A stretch of DNA of 64,000 nt from Ascarosepion bandense (GCA_037127315.1 JBBBDQ010000192.1:5205501-5269500); one strand, 5' to 3'. Positions 22,289 to 35,370 are shown, counted from the stretch's first letter. The notes: a model not told the origin generated them from the letters alone. Numbers and translations are program-made.

Positions 22289-22882
22289 TAACCTCAAAGA
22301 TCAATGTCATATATTATTCTTATTAAAGATAGTGATAAATTATTTTTAGAAGTGTTAGATGTGTAATTGTAATCTTACTATTAATAAGAGAAAAGTGAAA
22401 GTGACAAAAGGGGGATAAGATATAGCTGAGATAAGTAAAAAGATTTTTATTTCTTATGATTTACAAGGTTCAATTATTTGCTCATTCCAGGGTGTCATAT
22501 AGGAGTTGTGAGAGACTGTACATTTAGATTGTATCACAAGATAGTAGTCAAGACAAAATCAGCACATGATCAAATGTGATAAACTCATAGGGGGAAATAT
22601 TTCTTGAATTATTGCATTGTAGTAATCAAGAGTTAGTCTTGGTTGCTGCAGCTGGTTTAATCACTGTTGATGGAAACACCTCAGTATCTTGCTGATGTCT
22701 TGGTTAAGCTTGCCTGTTATGGTGGGATGGGGAGTGGCTTGTCAGTAATACCGGCTTGGTCAAATTTTCCTTTGTGGGTGAAAATGAGATTGACTTTATT
22801 GTTGATCAGAAACATCTGTTGTAAAAACTGCATAATCAGATTGATCAAATAAGAGGTTTATGATCATGGTTTTTGGGATGGT
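22289..22882. other. No recognised gene
   Basis: A 61-codon plus ORF at 22667-22852 is not recognised; otherwise nothing seen. Confidence 0.4.
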
Positions 22883-22890
22883 ATTCCAGA

Positions 22891-23253
22891 TGTGCATTGT
22901 GGTGCAATAAATATAAGCTCCGAATGAAAAATCCGAAGGCTGTTTGAATTCCAGTTGAATTCGTTGCATTCACTTATATGTAAGTATCAGTGGGAAAGGT
23001 ATTAATCTGTCTGTTCTCCCTCCAGCTATGGGTTGAATAGCAGGACAGATTAGGTTATATAGCCTTGGTTGGCAACCAGTGTACCACAGAAAGTAATGGT
23101 AGCCTACTGAGGGAAAATATTCTTCCCAGTCAGTCATGTCTCTTTTGAGACATGATCGCCCAAATGGTGGGAAATTCTGCCTAGTCAGTCATAGATCAAA
23201 AGAGACATGATTGCGTAAGGGTGTATGTCACTTGTCACTTAACTAACTGACCG
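22891..23253 (+). mobile_element. SINE family 1 with target-site duplication
   Basis: A GTGCATTGTGGTGCAATAAA head and typical body. The tail is partly duplicated: the CAGTCAGTCATG block appears twice, around 23125 and 23178. The 8-bp direct repeat ATTCCAGA flanks it at 22883-22890 and 23254-23261, as expected for LINE-machinery insertion. Confidence 0.88.
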
Positions 23254-23479
23254 ATTCCAGAAATGGGTGCATGGAGTCAAACAAAAGCAAAATTAAGGTG
23301 TTTTTGTAATATGAGCTGTGGATGTTTAATGAACATTTCCATTTGAGTTAAAGAATTGGAGTTCTAATAGAGTATGGCAGGTGTTATTAATCAAACAAAT
23401 TAAGAGTAGCATCATACATTTTTATCCAAATAATATAGACTCTAGAAACATATTTGATTAACAGAAACATACCATACAG

Positions 23480-24060
23480 ATGAACAAATTAATAGTTTAT
23501 TATTTTACATGTTAATATAGACACCTTAACATTCTGTAACCTTCATCATTCTTTCAGCCATTGATTTTAACTTTTGTAGTGTTTCAACATTCTTTTGACA
23601 TTAGTTTTCATTACTTCTCAAAGAGCTTTGCTTGAATCTTGTTTTTTAATCATTTCATTTAATGATAACTCAAAAAATTTCTATTGGATATTAATCTGAT
23701 GAGACAGGGTGCTATTCCATTAATTTAGTTTCTTTAAAATCTTTTTGGTAAGGTAGGCAATAGTAAGCTTTGCAGAATTTAAAGGATCAATATCTTGCCT
23801 GAATATACTCTTTAGCTTAAATCTTCTTATTTATGATCTGTACTGCTCAAAAATATCCAAGAACTTACTATCTGGATTTATCTTGTCATCATGCCCAATT
23901 TCAATGAGGCTTAAAATTTTACCATAAACAATATTAACCAAAGACATTATTGTACTATTGCCTTCGAAGTCATGTTAGTGGATTATATGCATAATGAATC
24001 CAACCTCTAACCCAACTATCAGGTCCACCCAAAGTTATAATCTTTGGGCTATATCTGAAA
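23480..24060 (-). pseudogene. Tc1-like transposase relic
   Basis: In several frames the minus strand reads NIVYGKILSLIEIG, FKLKSIFRQDIDPLNSAKLT, IAYLTKKILKKLN, ININPIEIF and LQKLKSMAERMMKVTEC. These match the ordered Tc1 blocks FQQDNDPKHTAK, SPDINPIE and LVDSMPRR...I. The second Asp (RQD) and the third site (INPIE) are still visible. Frequent stops and frameshifts show it is long dead. It differs from the Tc1 copy at 3459-5011. Confidence 0.65.
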
Positions 24061-24539
24061 TAGCAGATTAATCTTTGAAAGTCTAAATTAATTACCTGAG
24101 GAAGAATGGTAATAACAACAAAAAGTTACCAGGTCAAACTTAAAAAGAACAATTTGAATAAAAATTGGGGCACATGGGAGGCATATAAAATACAATTCCA
24201 TTAAAATAAGAGAGAACTTTGCTGACATACAAACCTTGTGATATCTTTTTCATTATTTTATTTTCTAAGCAGAATCACATGTTTCTGTAGATCATTAGTT
24301 GAGTTTAAAAGCAAGCATATAAATTTTGAATAAATATTACACACACGCACACACACACAAACACACACACACACAAACACACAAACACACACACATTTGT
24401 GTTTCTGTAAATTTTCATTCAGCAATTGATTTTATATTATGACTGGCAAAGTGTGCATACACACATATTTACAAATGTATATTCACAAATACACTCACAC
24501 ACTTTTTTTACAGTATGGTTCACCCAGTTAAAGAGGGTT
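24061..24539. other. CA-rich microsatellite in otherwise featureless DNA
   Basis: Interrupted (CA)n at about 24340-24395, with smaller CA stretches to 24500. No gene seen. Confidence 0.7.
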
Positions 24540-26530
24540 ATCTTAAAGGGTAGTTTATATGGATAGGAGGGGAAGATAATGGTTAAGTCTAGACTTGAAC
24601 AGGTTAAGATTGTAGTGATCGGGAAAACATCTGATTGGGAGTCTGTTACATAGGGGAGTGCTTCATGGGAAGAAGTTGTTTGAGTGGAACTTACTTCTTG
24701 CTGATGGAATATGGAGAGAGTATGTGTGGTTTGCTACTATGTAAGTGGCATAAAGATCAGTCCTGGTGAAACCATGTGATACAGTTCTTCCAAGCACTTT
24801 CCATGATAATAGTGATACAGTATTGAGAGACTTGCCACATCCCACCTGTGAGAGAGAGATTGGAGTTTGGAAAATAGTTCTTCTCCAACAAGGCCTTAGA
24901 GATGCAATTGAACTCTATCAAGAGTTGAAAATGAAGCCTGGGCAGCTCCTACCCACCAGATATAGCCACAGTACTCCATATTAGGCCTGGCCTGGCTCTT
25001 ATAAAAGGTAGAAGAGAGCATGAGGATTCAGGTACTTACTGGAGCAGTATAGGGAGCTGATCATTTTACCTGTATCTTTAGCAATAGATCATATATAGGA
25101 ATTACACTTGAGGTCAGGTGGGAGTGTGTGGCCCAATTTCCTTTCAAGGAATGGGGCTTCCTCAAGGAGACCTCTGTTCATCGTGACTAGAGGTAGTTCA
25201 GGGTCTGATTGGTGGTGACAGAATGTAACCAGTTTGGTTTTGGAGGCATTGAATGTAACTAGCTAGTTTTTCCTCCCCTGGGAAGTTAGTGTTATATTGA
25301 AAAAGAGAGATCAGCAGGCAATCTCTGATGGTCAAGACTTTTGAAGGTGTGCCCATATATTATTATATCCTGGTATAGATGTTTACAAATAATCAGATTA
25401 TATTCTTAAGTAGATAATTTGTATAAATCAGAAAGAAGCTTGATCCAAGAAGTGACCCATATGGACACCTGTGTTGACTGCCAAGATTGGCCATTAATAA
25501 CTACCATTAGAAATCTAACTATTAGGAAAGATTTTATAATAGAGTAAACTCTTCCAGTGATTCTATAATTGAAGAGTTTGTGTAGTGAACCTTTGTACCT
25601 CACAGTATTGATGGCTTTCAAGATATCTAATACTATGGTTCTTACAGTATGTATGTTGTTAATTAATTCTATGTGTAATGGTAGTTACAATATCAGCAGT
25701 AAATTGGGTTGATTGAAACCCATCAAGAGGTTGTACCTATCCAGGTGCTCAATGACCTTCTTGTTGATAATGCCTTCAAAAAGTTTACTGATGATATTGA
25801 GGATACTAATGGGTCTGTACTGGGAGGAGGAGGATTTGTTGCCTACATTCTTGAAAACCAGGCATAACCTTGCCACCTGCTTGGAAAAGATTTCTCCTTC
25901 AAGCAGCAGTTAAATAATTTTGCTAGATTTGGAGATAACACTGGGTTGATATTCTTAAGGACAAACAGTGGAATTTTATCTGGTCTAGTAACTTTTTTGG
26001 TGTCAATGCTTTTGATAAGTCTAGAAACAGCTTTTACTGAAATGAGTATATTACTGAGATTGTGCTCAGTGAGACATGTGAAGTTGGGGATGGGATCTAA
26101 TATTGAGTTTGAGGCAAAGATCGAGACAAAGAGCTTTACCTTGTCTGTTGAGAAGGATATGACCCCAGGGCGGTTTATAATAGTGATCACAGCCACTTTG
26201 CATCTATTCATAATTTGGCTGGTGATTTTCCAGAATTCCCGAGATCCAATTTGTTTCTTTGCAACCTTGGCCTGGATAGCTAGTGCATAGCATCACTTTG
26301 TGTTTTCCTGAACTCTTTTACAGTGATTGTGAGTGGTTCTGAAAGAAGTAAGGCCTAAACTACACAGTTCCTTGTGATAGATTTTGAAGTAGTGGTTCTA
26401 GTGGGCTATGGCTAGAGTGCATTCAGGGGAGAATCAGGGCTGATTGTTTTTTTCTGAAACATTTTGTGGTGTATAAAACACTCCATTCCAGAAAAGATCT
26501 ATTTGCAGTTTTGGAGGCAGCAAGTTTGCA
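24540..26530 (-). pseudogene. Non-LTR retrotransposon ORF2-like polymerase (CR1/jockey group), inactivated
   Basis: From right to left, the pieces read FLEWSVLYTTKCFRKK, a linker, then REFWKITSQIMNRCKVA. Next come the RT blocks: TRPDKIPLFVLKNI, SPNLAKLFNCCLKEKSFPSR, SQYRPISILNIISKLFEGII and HLDRYNLLMGFNQ. Then FNYRITGRVYSIIKSFLI and a shifted IYGHTFKSPDHQRLPADL. The thumb and C-terminus follow: MEYCGYIWWVGAAQASFSTL, HRWDVASLSILYHYYHGKCL, ARSKFHSNNFFP. The catalytic region around F/YADD is not clearly preserved. Many stops and frameshifts are present. The 5' endonuclease is not seen, so the copy is 5' truncated and dead. Confidence 0.8.
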
Positions 26531-26559
26531 GAAGGTTGGGAAAAGAGCTTCCATCATAT

Positions 26560-26680
26560 TGGATCGAATAGAAAGAAAGAGAGAGGGGGAGGGAGGGAAG
26601 GGGAGAGAGAGACAGATAAGAATGTGTATGTATGTAGGTAGATAAATATCTTCTTACTATAAGCATTATTTTTAGTGGAT
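26560..26680 (-). repeat. GA-rich low-complexity repeat with shared flank
   Basis: GAAAGAAAGAGAGAGGG-type tract followed by GTAGATAAATATCTTCTTAC. The inverse of the same flank follows a TC-rich tract at 32362-32432, so both are remnants of one small repeat. Confidence 0.6.
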
Positions 26681-26689
26681 ACATGTGTC

Positions 26690-28639
26690 TGAGTTGATAT
26701 CTAGGGTGACAGGCTGGTTGAATTAATTTTACTGTTTCAGGTATTCATTAAAATAATGTTTATAGAAATAAGAAATAATGTTGAATTAAAAAATGTAATT
26801 AAAAATATACATGTGTGTGTGCATGTAACTTCAACTCTCCATTGCATTGGTCTTTAGTTTCCCTGGAATCACTGTAGTTGTCATCAAACTGACTCCTTAC
26901 TCGTTAATGTGTTGCTGGTTTGTTGCTGGTATGATGATGATGATGAGCACAATTCCACTCAATGTAGTTGGTGTTCGTCTTCTTCATGACAATTCACTTT
27001 TCTGCCATGCTGTGTTTTTGATGTCAGAGGATGAAAAGATTACTGATGAAGTAAACTGAAGTGAAGAACAGGTCGACGGCTAGAAGCTACAGAAAAAAGA
27101 ATTCTTTGAAAGGAAGAATTCATTAAGGTTAAAAATATAACAACAGTTTGGCTTACAGCAGTTTTAGTCCTTCTCACTTATTGTTATAATTAAATGACAC
27201 TGGGATCCTCTTTTGGAGTTCGCAGCCTGCATTAGTAGTTATTTAAATTTCTTTGTTCTGATCTTCAGAACCGACACAAAGTCTTGGTTAGGAGGTCTCA
27301 ACGAACAATGTGGATTCCTGTAGCAGTGATTTGGAAATTTGTTATCTAAACCTCCAGTTTATATGAAGTCTTGCATCAGGAAGATATGGAGTTGACCAGG
27401 GTATGGGACTCACTTATCTCACATCCTTAGCATCAACTTTTTTTAATATTCCTCATTTTAAAATGTTTATTTAAGTAATTTGTTCAAATTTTGGGTTTAT
27501 CCAGCCCCCTTTTGAGAGAGGTCAGAGGAATCAATCTGCGCCTTAACTCAAACTCCCTTCACTTCTCATCTCGCACCATCACTCCATGTAGGCGGGGTTA
27601 ATCTCTCTCTCCTCTTTAACCTCAGCCCACTTCAAGGGCTAGTATAACTGTGTTTGAATTTATATTTTAGAATGTGTAGGCAAAAAGGGGATTTCTAGTA
27701 ATGAATCTTTCTTTATCAGCTTGTTTCATGCTGATTGTTCTAGGTGATTTCCTAAAGTCAGGGACATGACCATATCTAAGATAATCTGAGCAAATATCAG
27801 AAATTGTTTTGTTAATTTTCATTCATCATAGGTGGGAAATAAAATATTCCCAACATAAAATAAAAAAAAACAAACTATCTTTCTCTGTTTATATGTTTTT
27901 TGGTTAACCAGGTCACACAACCAGTTGCCAATGATCGCTCTAGGGCTAGTAGTTAATTTTTCTTTATCAGCTTGTTTTTAAAAAAATCCAAAATAATGTT
28001 GGCCATAAAAATTTTGATGAATGTCACAGAAATTAAAATCTTAGACATTAATCTTTATTTTTAAAGGGATATTTTTCTTCTGGGGTGGGGGGTCAATTCA
28101 AAACAGATGTTTTTGCTGAATGTCCAGTACATGTTATTTCGGTGATCACCCTTTATCAACAATATGTTTTTTATTTTCCAGGACTGACATCTTTGATGAT
28201 ACATTAATTGTCTGTTTCTTATTAGCGGGAAGTGGGAAAGGATTGGTAGTCATGGTTTTGCTCAATTTATTGAATTCCATCTAGTTAATTTTGGGTTCGA
28301 TTCTTCTTGGAACTGTTCGTAATTTCATTTTATTATTTTGAAAAAATATTTTTTCAACACATTTCATTTTTAATTTTTTCTCAACTTTTCAATACATTTT
28401 CCTGCAAATTTTAATAATTTTCATCCAGTTAGTAGTCTCTTTCCTCTTTCTTTTTCTTTCTTCCGATTAACTCCCTGAAACCCCAGTGTCTCATGTGTGT
28501 TCTATCACTAGAATTATACAACATTGAGCCCAGTAAGTATTCAAATAGGGGATCTCTTTGATAAGGTCGCACGAAGGCCGCTGTTGAATACAATAGTTCG
28601 TAATAACCCGAACTGAATTCAGGTTTGATGTGAGTTGGC
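26690..28639. other. No recognised gene
   Basis: A 70-codon plus ORF at 26847-27059 is not recognised. A tRNA-like GGGTTCGATTCTT near 28293 is not supported by a convincing box A. Confidence 0.4.
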
Positions 28640-29545
28640 ATAATCTCATTGGTCGAGCTAAAACATCCGCAGATCGAGTGGGCCGAAGACTGTGAGCCGG
28701 CCGGATCCCCAGAGAGGATCGAAATTGGTTATAAAAATAGATACTCGACACGAAAAGTTCAGTTTTGTAAATTGGAGAGCGAGTTAGTTCAGATTTCGGG
28801 CAGAGCGCCACCGCCGTCAACACCCCCACACTCTCTGCCAGCGGCCGCTCCGATTCGGCACATTCCGTCAGATTCCGTCAAGAACCCGAGAGAACTTTGC
28901 TGTTTTAGAAGTTACATAGAAAATTGACAAACCTGATTATAGAGAATTAATGTAAAGACTTTAATGAAATACGTGAAGAGACTTTGGCGAAAATTTGAAG
29001 AGATCTGTTTATTACAACGCTAACGAAACTAAGACAAAACATTTCATTTAACGATTGGAAGCTATGATGCTTTTGGCGAACTTTCTCTCTCCGTTGCAAC
29101 CAGCATTTTAAACGATTGTATATCATTTTCGACAACTGTATTCCTGGGAAAAGAAAGATATTGTTTTTTTTTTTACTCTTATATAAAGACATTCTTCGTA
29201 GTTCTCCAGGCTTGTTCGGCGTGTTCATTTATTTTATTATTTTATTTTATTTTTTTTGTGTCGTGTTTATTTTTTTTTTCTTCTTCAAACCACAAGTGTA
29301 CACCAGTGTCCGGACTGGCTAAAAGGGATGACTATTAAGATTGCAAGACGTGACCTGTGGGATCTAATCACAACGTGGGACAGTGGCCCGTTGTTGCAAA
29401 AGACGTCCTGTAATCCAGCTTTTGTGGCGACATCATCGGACGAGATCGTCACGACCGGGTGTCAGTGTCACAACTGGGACCGTCACGACCGTCAGCGAGA
29501 ACGAGCGTCGCATTAGACAGACGGCCAGCCCGGCCTGAGGCGTCA
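28640..29545 (+). other. GC-rich block, possible old LTR or promoter region
   Basis: Clearly richer in GC and CpG than its surroundings. It starts with a CATTGGTCGAGC CCAAT-type box and GGTTATAAAAATAG (28728-28741), then GCCACCGCCGTCAACACCCC. Overlapping ORFs of 68-93 codons occur on both strands, none with a recognised domain. The order CCAAT, TATA, long leader suggests a retroelement promoter or a host promoter. I could not find a partner LTR or a following coding exon. Confidence 0.3.
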
Positions 29546-29547
29546 CA

Positions 29548-29714
29548 TATGTTGAAATTATATCTATCTATCAACCCGTCTTTTTCTCTCTCTATCATAT
29601 ATATATAATATTTGATAGAAGCCTTCCGGGCCCCAAAGAGGCCGCAAAGCATTTGTCATTTAAAAAAAAATGAACTTGAGAGAGAAATAGATTATAGATA
29701 TCTGTTTCAACATA
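29548..29714. mobile_element. Small inverted-repeat element (MITE-like)
   Basis: TATGTTGAAATTATATCTAT at the left and ATAGATATCTGTTTCAACATA at the right form imperfect terminal inverted repeats around about 120 bp. No coding capacity. The family is not recognised. Confidence 0.45.
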
Positions 29715-29744
29715 CAAGAACGTAACTGGTATATTCAAACTTTC

Positions 29745-30211
29745 AGGATGTCATAAAACTATGTAAACTTGAGGAATCAGTGCATATGATAGGCTACAAA
29801 AATCTCCTAAACCGACCAAGCATAAAAATGAATACAATATGGGAACCAATAATACGGGTTGCTAGAAAAAAATCATTAGCATCAAAGATTACAATATGAG
29901 CTCTGGTAAAAAAAAAAAAAATGGTTACTGATACATTAGGTTTACAAGTCCCAGAAATTCACATATTATTGTGAGTTCAATATCAGGCTACAAATACCTT
30001 ACCTTGAATGGTGAACAAATAACTTAGAGAATTAAGTTAATGAGAGATAACTCATGGCTACCAGAAGTGAATGATATAATTTGAAATTCCTGAAGAAGGA
30101 CAGAGCATACAACGCCTGAAACGTCGTAAACATGGCAGCAAAGATGAGGACAATAGTCCGAATAATGTAAATAATGTAAATACTACCTCATCAGAAGTGT
30201 AGACAAATACT
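29745..30211 (+). mobile_element. Penelope-like 3' end plus composite tail
   Basis: A degenerate frame carries the block LRNQCI/ICYKNLLNRPSIKMNTIW of the endonuclease C-terminus, then ATATGAGCTCTGGTAAAAAA. A diverged tRNA-like box B (GAGTTCAATATCAGG) follows, then CCTGAAGAAGGACAGAGC, GAAACGTCGT and the terminal CAGAAGTGTAGACAAATA. 5' truncated. Confidence 0.65.
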
Positions 30212-30521
30212 GAAACTGTTTCATCCTTTAAAACTCGGTAAGTAGTTATTTGTCATGTTTAGCAACACCATTAGCAAAACACTACCAATGTCTCACTAGT
30301 TTTATAATTGTCAAAGCTGAATCTACACAGTTTGAAACAAGGATGAAAAGGAGGATAGATTTATTTTACAATGTAGAATATTTTGAAATTATTTCTTCTC
30401 GCTGCTTAATCTAATCTGTCAAAAGACAATTATTAGTTTTAACTTAGTTAAGTACTGCCTAGTAATTTGATAGATCTGGTGTGCATTGGGGAGATTCTTT
30501 CAAGAAAGTAAATTCTCCAAT

Positions 30522-30940
30522 CATTGATTCTCAACCGTCGTGCCGCGGTACTCGCCACCAGGGCAAGCGTGACTGGCGGTTGCGGGGACTGGGCAATCTT
30601 TGTGCCTTGCCCGCATGTATGCGTTCGGACTCCCCACATAAAACCTTGACCTTGTGTAGCATCCACTTCCTTGTAGGGGGAAGAGGTAAATATCTATACA
30701 TATGTGTGTGTGGAAGTAGCACATTTAACTAAACATTGCAGAAATCGCTAAAAATCATCAGACACAGGTTTCACACTAAATAAGCTGCACAAATAGTTGA
30801 ATAGTAACATTGAAATAAAGTAAAATCATATTTATGTGTGCATATTTTTAAAAAAATCTATGGTTTTATTTCATAACTTTTAAACGTATACTACTCTTAG
30901 GTGTGCTGTTGCTTTAAAAGGTTGAGAAACATTGATCTGA
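30522..30940. mobile_element. hAT-type non-autonomous element
   Basis: The left end, CATTGATTCTCAACCGTCGT with GCCGCGGTACTCGCC, and the right end, GTGTGCTGTTGCTTTAAAAG with GTTGAGAAACATTG, are inverted. They resemble the widespread hAT ends CAGTGTTTCTCAACC with a GTGTGCCGCGG motif. No transposase ORF. Clear 8-bp target duplications were not found. Confidence 0.5.
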
Positions 30941-31054
30941 GTAATAAACAATTTTCTCGTACAACTTTTAATTTTGACATATCTGTTAAATTATGATAAA
31001 AAGATGATTTTTAGAATTCATCAAGAGCAGATGAGATATAAGTTTTTGTGCAAG

Positions 31055-31205
31055 CACCATACATCCCTGTGTAGTGTTTGTGAAGAAAGATTTTAAAATC
31101 TATATGAATTAAATTTGGTAAAATGAACAAATTAAACGAATTCTACTTGTAGCGGACACATTAGAACATATTCTATCGATCCGTTTAAAACAAATAAAAA
31201 CCTCT
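31055..31205 (+). repeat. Shared repeat, copy 1
   Basis: GTAGTGTTTGTGAAGAAAGA, TTTGGTAAAATGAACAAATT and TAGCGGACACATTA recur at 50920-51055. The family is not recognised. Confidence 0.6.
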
Positions 31206-31235
31206 TATTAAAATTATTAAGAAGAAAGGATATCC

Positions 31236-31800
31236 CTACTGATTGAATACTGTGGTGATACCGAGCAAAAGCGAGGGACTGGATGTTTGCTCTCTAACGA
31301 CCAGAAAACAAATGAACAAAAGTCGTCTCTGCGCAGGTAGATTCGCGCAGATGTTCCGGTTGAAAAATAAAAAATTAATCGAGATGCTTTTGATCCAAAA
31401 AGCAGATATAAAAATCCGAGACAAAAAGCACCCAACAGACAGACCAGGCAGAGACCAAGGAGAAGAGTGTAATAAATATTTCCTTGACTTAAGCCGAGAG
31501 GTTACTACGCTTGCCTCTTTCCTTCTCCCCTGTCTCAAAAGTACTTACTGACCTAAGGAGTGACTACTTCAAAGACATTCCTCTCATACCTCCGCTCCCC
31601 ACATTCCTAAGCCTTTAATCTCTTTCAGTTATTATTTGCCATGAACATTTAACCTCCGTTGGACCTATATTCAAGTATTCCTTTAATTGTAAAAACATTA
31701 ATTGATATGTGTATATATAAAAAAGTTTATTTTCTACTCAAATTACCTTTCTTGATTTTATAATCATTTTATGACTTATAGTGGGCTATCTACCACAAGG
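31236..31800 (+). other. LTR- or promoter-like region
   Basis: AGATATAAAAATCCGAG (31405-31421) is followed by ACAGACAGACCAGGCAGAGA and a CT-rich leader with CTTCAAAGACATTCCTC. Similar layouts occur at 41450-41700 and 28640-29200. Two overlapping ORFs of about 100 codons (31243-31551 plus, 31236-31538 minus) are unrecognised. Confidence 0.25.
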
Positions 31801-34565
31801 CCAAATTCCTTTAACCTGCAACGGTATACAATTATCTTTCACTAGAACGGATTCCTCCCACTAACAGGAAAATAATAGATAAGATACCTCACTATAATAC
31901 CAAGTTAAAGATTAAAAATAACACAACATTCAAAACAAATATCAAATTGTCACTGCAACATTTCATCTTTCAAACATGTTATTAGAAATATTATACTCTT
32001 CAAGTAACATACTTTAGAACAAAACTTAAAAGCCTGAAATTGATTATTCTAACTTAAATTCCGTCAATGCACCGATCCTAAAATGCTACTATCAAAGTTT
32101 ATTCTACTAGCTTTGCTTGTCCATTTTGAAATTTATTGACCAATTCAAGTTTAGAAATAAATTAATAGAAAAAACTTTTTTTTACCGAAGGTGTATACAG
32201 TTTATCTCCCGTGAAGTCTAAATCAAGATCAAGCACGGCAGTTCAATCATTCGCTAAAACTATCCAATGTAATGACAAATAGGTTTGTGGTGAGTAGATA
32301 GGTAGTAGTAAAGCGTATTGAAATATATCATTTCCGCTTTGCTAATAAAGTGACAGAGAAACTCTCTCTCTGTCTGTCTCTTTCTTTCTCTCTCCCTCTC
32401 TCTCATAGTAAGAAGATATTTATCTACCTACACACATACATCCTTTACCCATTTCTATTCTTTCATATTTCTGGTAAACTAGATTATAACCCGATTATAA
32501 CATGTATTCAACTGACGTTATGCGATAATCAACCAAGCCTTAATGCTCCCGCAAAAATCAAATCAGAAACACGTAGGAGTAAAGAAAATATATAAAAACA
32601 AACAAACAGTGAACACGTGCATAGTCTATTTATTTTTTTCTAGTTCGCCCACCGAGCGTGTGTAGTTCGCGTCAACCATCGGAGATTCAACCAACACACC
32701 AACTAGCCAAAAGAAGATTAATTTCGTGCAGAGATATGCTTAAAAATATTTACGAAAATAATATACAGAAAACCAAGGAATTAATTCATGAGAAAAAGTC
32801 ACACACTCAAATACCCAGAACAAAATATAAAATACCACAAACAGCAACCAGATACTACATTCCACCGGACACACATGGATGAACAAATATACTACATGAT
32901 ATTACATATACACAGAAGAAAAACTCTTTGTAAACTGAACACAGCAATACATATATGATAATATTGGGGAGCACCCTTTTTTGCACATAAGAATAGACTC
33001 ACCTGATGTGTACATATAATCCTGCCTATACAGAGTACGGCGGGAGTTGAGTAGTTGTACCGCCGCTAGTTGGTCAATAAGGATATAGACTCATTACCCA
33101 GACATACTTCACTACAAAACTGTATATATTGTTTCTATTAATAGTATCCCTAGTATTCCTGAATTGACTAACCCATGTTCCAGTTTGTATATTTTTGTTC
33201 AATATAACTTACATTTTCTATCTCCATATTTGTTTTTGTTATTTATTATTTTGTGTGTTTTTTTTAACAAGAATTCGCAACAGATAATAGACATTCACAT
33301 GAATACCACAATGACTTACTCAAGAAATATCAAAGACACAAAAATACAAAAAATAAGACAGAAATGATGATCGTTCGCATATAATAAAAGATGTAACCGT
33401 ATGAAGTCAAAAATAAAAATGGTGGTACAGTTAATAAAACCTAACCTTTACTCATTTATTATCTCAAATTCGTCTATACCATAGGTTGATTAAAAAAAAG
33501 AGAGAGAAAAGAAAACACCGATGAAGCGAAACGAGTCTAGTTCAAAGTAACTGGATCGGTTTTCTGAGTGTTAGTATACTAATAGCTTGTCCCATAGATC
33601 CCTGACCCATCTCAGCCTTGATGGTACTATCCTGAAACACAATCCCGATCATTGGATTTTACAGTTCCATGAATAAATATAGGGACCCTACCCGACAAAA
33701 CCATTTCAGCTGCTTTAATTTTTCTTTTATCTAATCGACGAGTAGAAGCAACATACCAAATATTTTATTTGCCTTTTCCCGTATTGACAAAATTTATTGT
33801 GTTTCCGAAACTATTATGACTACAGTCAAAAACCTCCGTTCCTGAAGACAGTTTTCTCTGTGTGTCCCCCACGATCTTGCATCCTAGTTGCATCCTAGTT
33901 TCACGGTTCTGATATCAGAAAGGATCTTTAAATTCTTCAGGTTTTGTATTTGCAGATCACCTTTCTCCAACACATCAGGTATCTTCCTTTGAGGGATATT
34001 GTCTTTGTGTTTTGTTTTGTTTTTTTGGCCTATCAAAAAATGAGCTTTTAACTGATCTTTGAATTTCATATGTATAATTATTAATGTTTTAACGTCCTGA
34101 CTGGTTATATTTCCTCATAAATCTTTATTAAATTATCTCTAATATTCTGTTTGAGTTGATTTTCAAAGTATTCTAAAATCTTATCTCTATTCTTATTTTG
34201 ACAAAACTAACATGTTTATTGCTTTCCTTTATTTCTATCTACGTTGCTTAATTTTATGTTTAACGTAGTTTTTAGCTTTCAGTTTTATTGATTTTGGTCA
34301 GATTAACATATGATGTTAGTACTTACGAGGTATGATATTCAATTGCTTGAATGATCACAGCGAGTCGCTGGGGGTAATGAGTCAGGTAAATATGTGTACG
34401 TTTGATATGTTCCAACTTCAATTTTCTTGAGACGCATACAAGATTAGTTTCCGAGGAGTAGAGGAAGTCATACATGTTCATACTATGTGTGGATAATGAA
34501 TGAAAGAAATCTGGAGCAGTGGATTAGCATAAAATTTTGTGTGAAGTTCTAGTGAAAAGTTAGTT
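31801..34565. other. No recognised gene
   Basis: AT-rich, with a TC-rich repeat at 32362-32405. ORFs of 60-81 codons are present but unrecognised. Confidence 0.45.
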
Positions 34566-34570
34566 ATATT

Positions 34571-35185
34571 AAAAATAGTCTGTCTAAATTTCTGAGATGA
34601 GTTATTGTGATTATTTATAATATTTTAAATTGTTTGTGCTGTTGCTCTCATCTTCGTGGAAATAACAGATAGTGGACACCATTGGAAGATACTAAGACTT
34701 AAGGAATCAGCGCATATGCTAGGCCACAAAAATCTCCTAAGCAGAATAAGCATAGAAATGTATACAATATGTACTACGGAGTGATAGAGAAAAAACAGTA
34801 ATACGGAGTGTTAGAGAAAAACAATAACAACAAAATTGTAATATGAGCTCTGGTAAAAAAAAATGCTTACTGAGACATTAGGTTTATAAGTCCCAAAAAT
34901 TCATGCATTGGTGTCCTTAGGGACGCATGTCCCAGTGTATAGAAGGCGTTGGTTGAACCCATGAGTTCAATACCAGCAGAGATGAACAAAAACTTGAAGA
35001 GTTGAGTTGAGACATTTTGAAGAGACGTTACACGTGGAACTAATATGAACGAAATACTGAGTTCAGTTCTACATTCTGAAGAAGGCCGCAGCGTACAACG
35101 AAAACACCGTGGATATGGAAACGAAAATGAAGACAACATTCTAAACAATGTAAATAGGGTAAATAAAAATGGTTTATGAAGAAAA
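34571..35185 (+). mobile_element. Penelope-like 3' end with inverted terminal sequence
   Basis: Opens with the terminal sequence GTCTGTCTAAATTTCTGAGATG in inverted order, then the endonuclease C-terminal block (AGCGCATATGCTAGGCCACA). GAGCTCTGGTAAAAAAAAAT follows, then a tRNA-like head (CGCATGTCCCAGTGTATAGA; TGAGTTCAATACCAGC) and GAAGAAGGCCGCAGCGTACA. All blocks are diverged and stops are frequent. Confidence 0.65.
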
Positions 35186-35370
35186 CGGCTCAAGATAGAG
35201 CGAGAATATGTACACGATAACTCAAGAGGCGGGTGGGGGGGGACACAAAGAACAGATGCAAATATAGACTTCGAAGACTCGGTGCAGCTTGTAATCTCCC
35301 TTTAGTGACGCCACTGTGCATTTTGTTTTCTTCTACTAATTTCTGATGGTGTTTTTTTTTATCTCTTAGG

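Noticed and set aside
28200..28320. A third tRNA-derived SINE family around GGGTTCGATTCTT
   Set aside because: Only the box B match is good and no second copy was found in the window.
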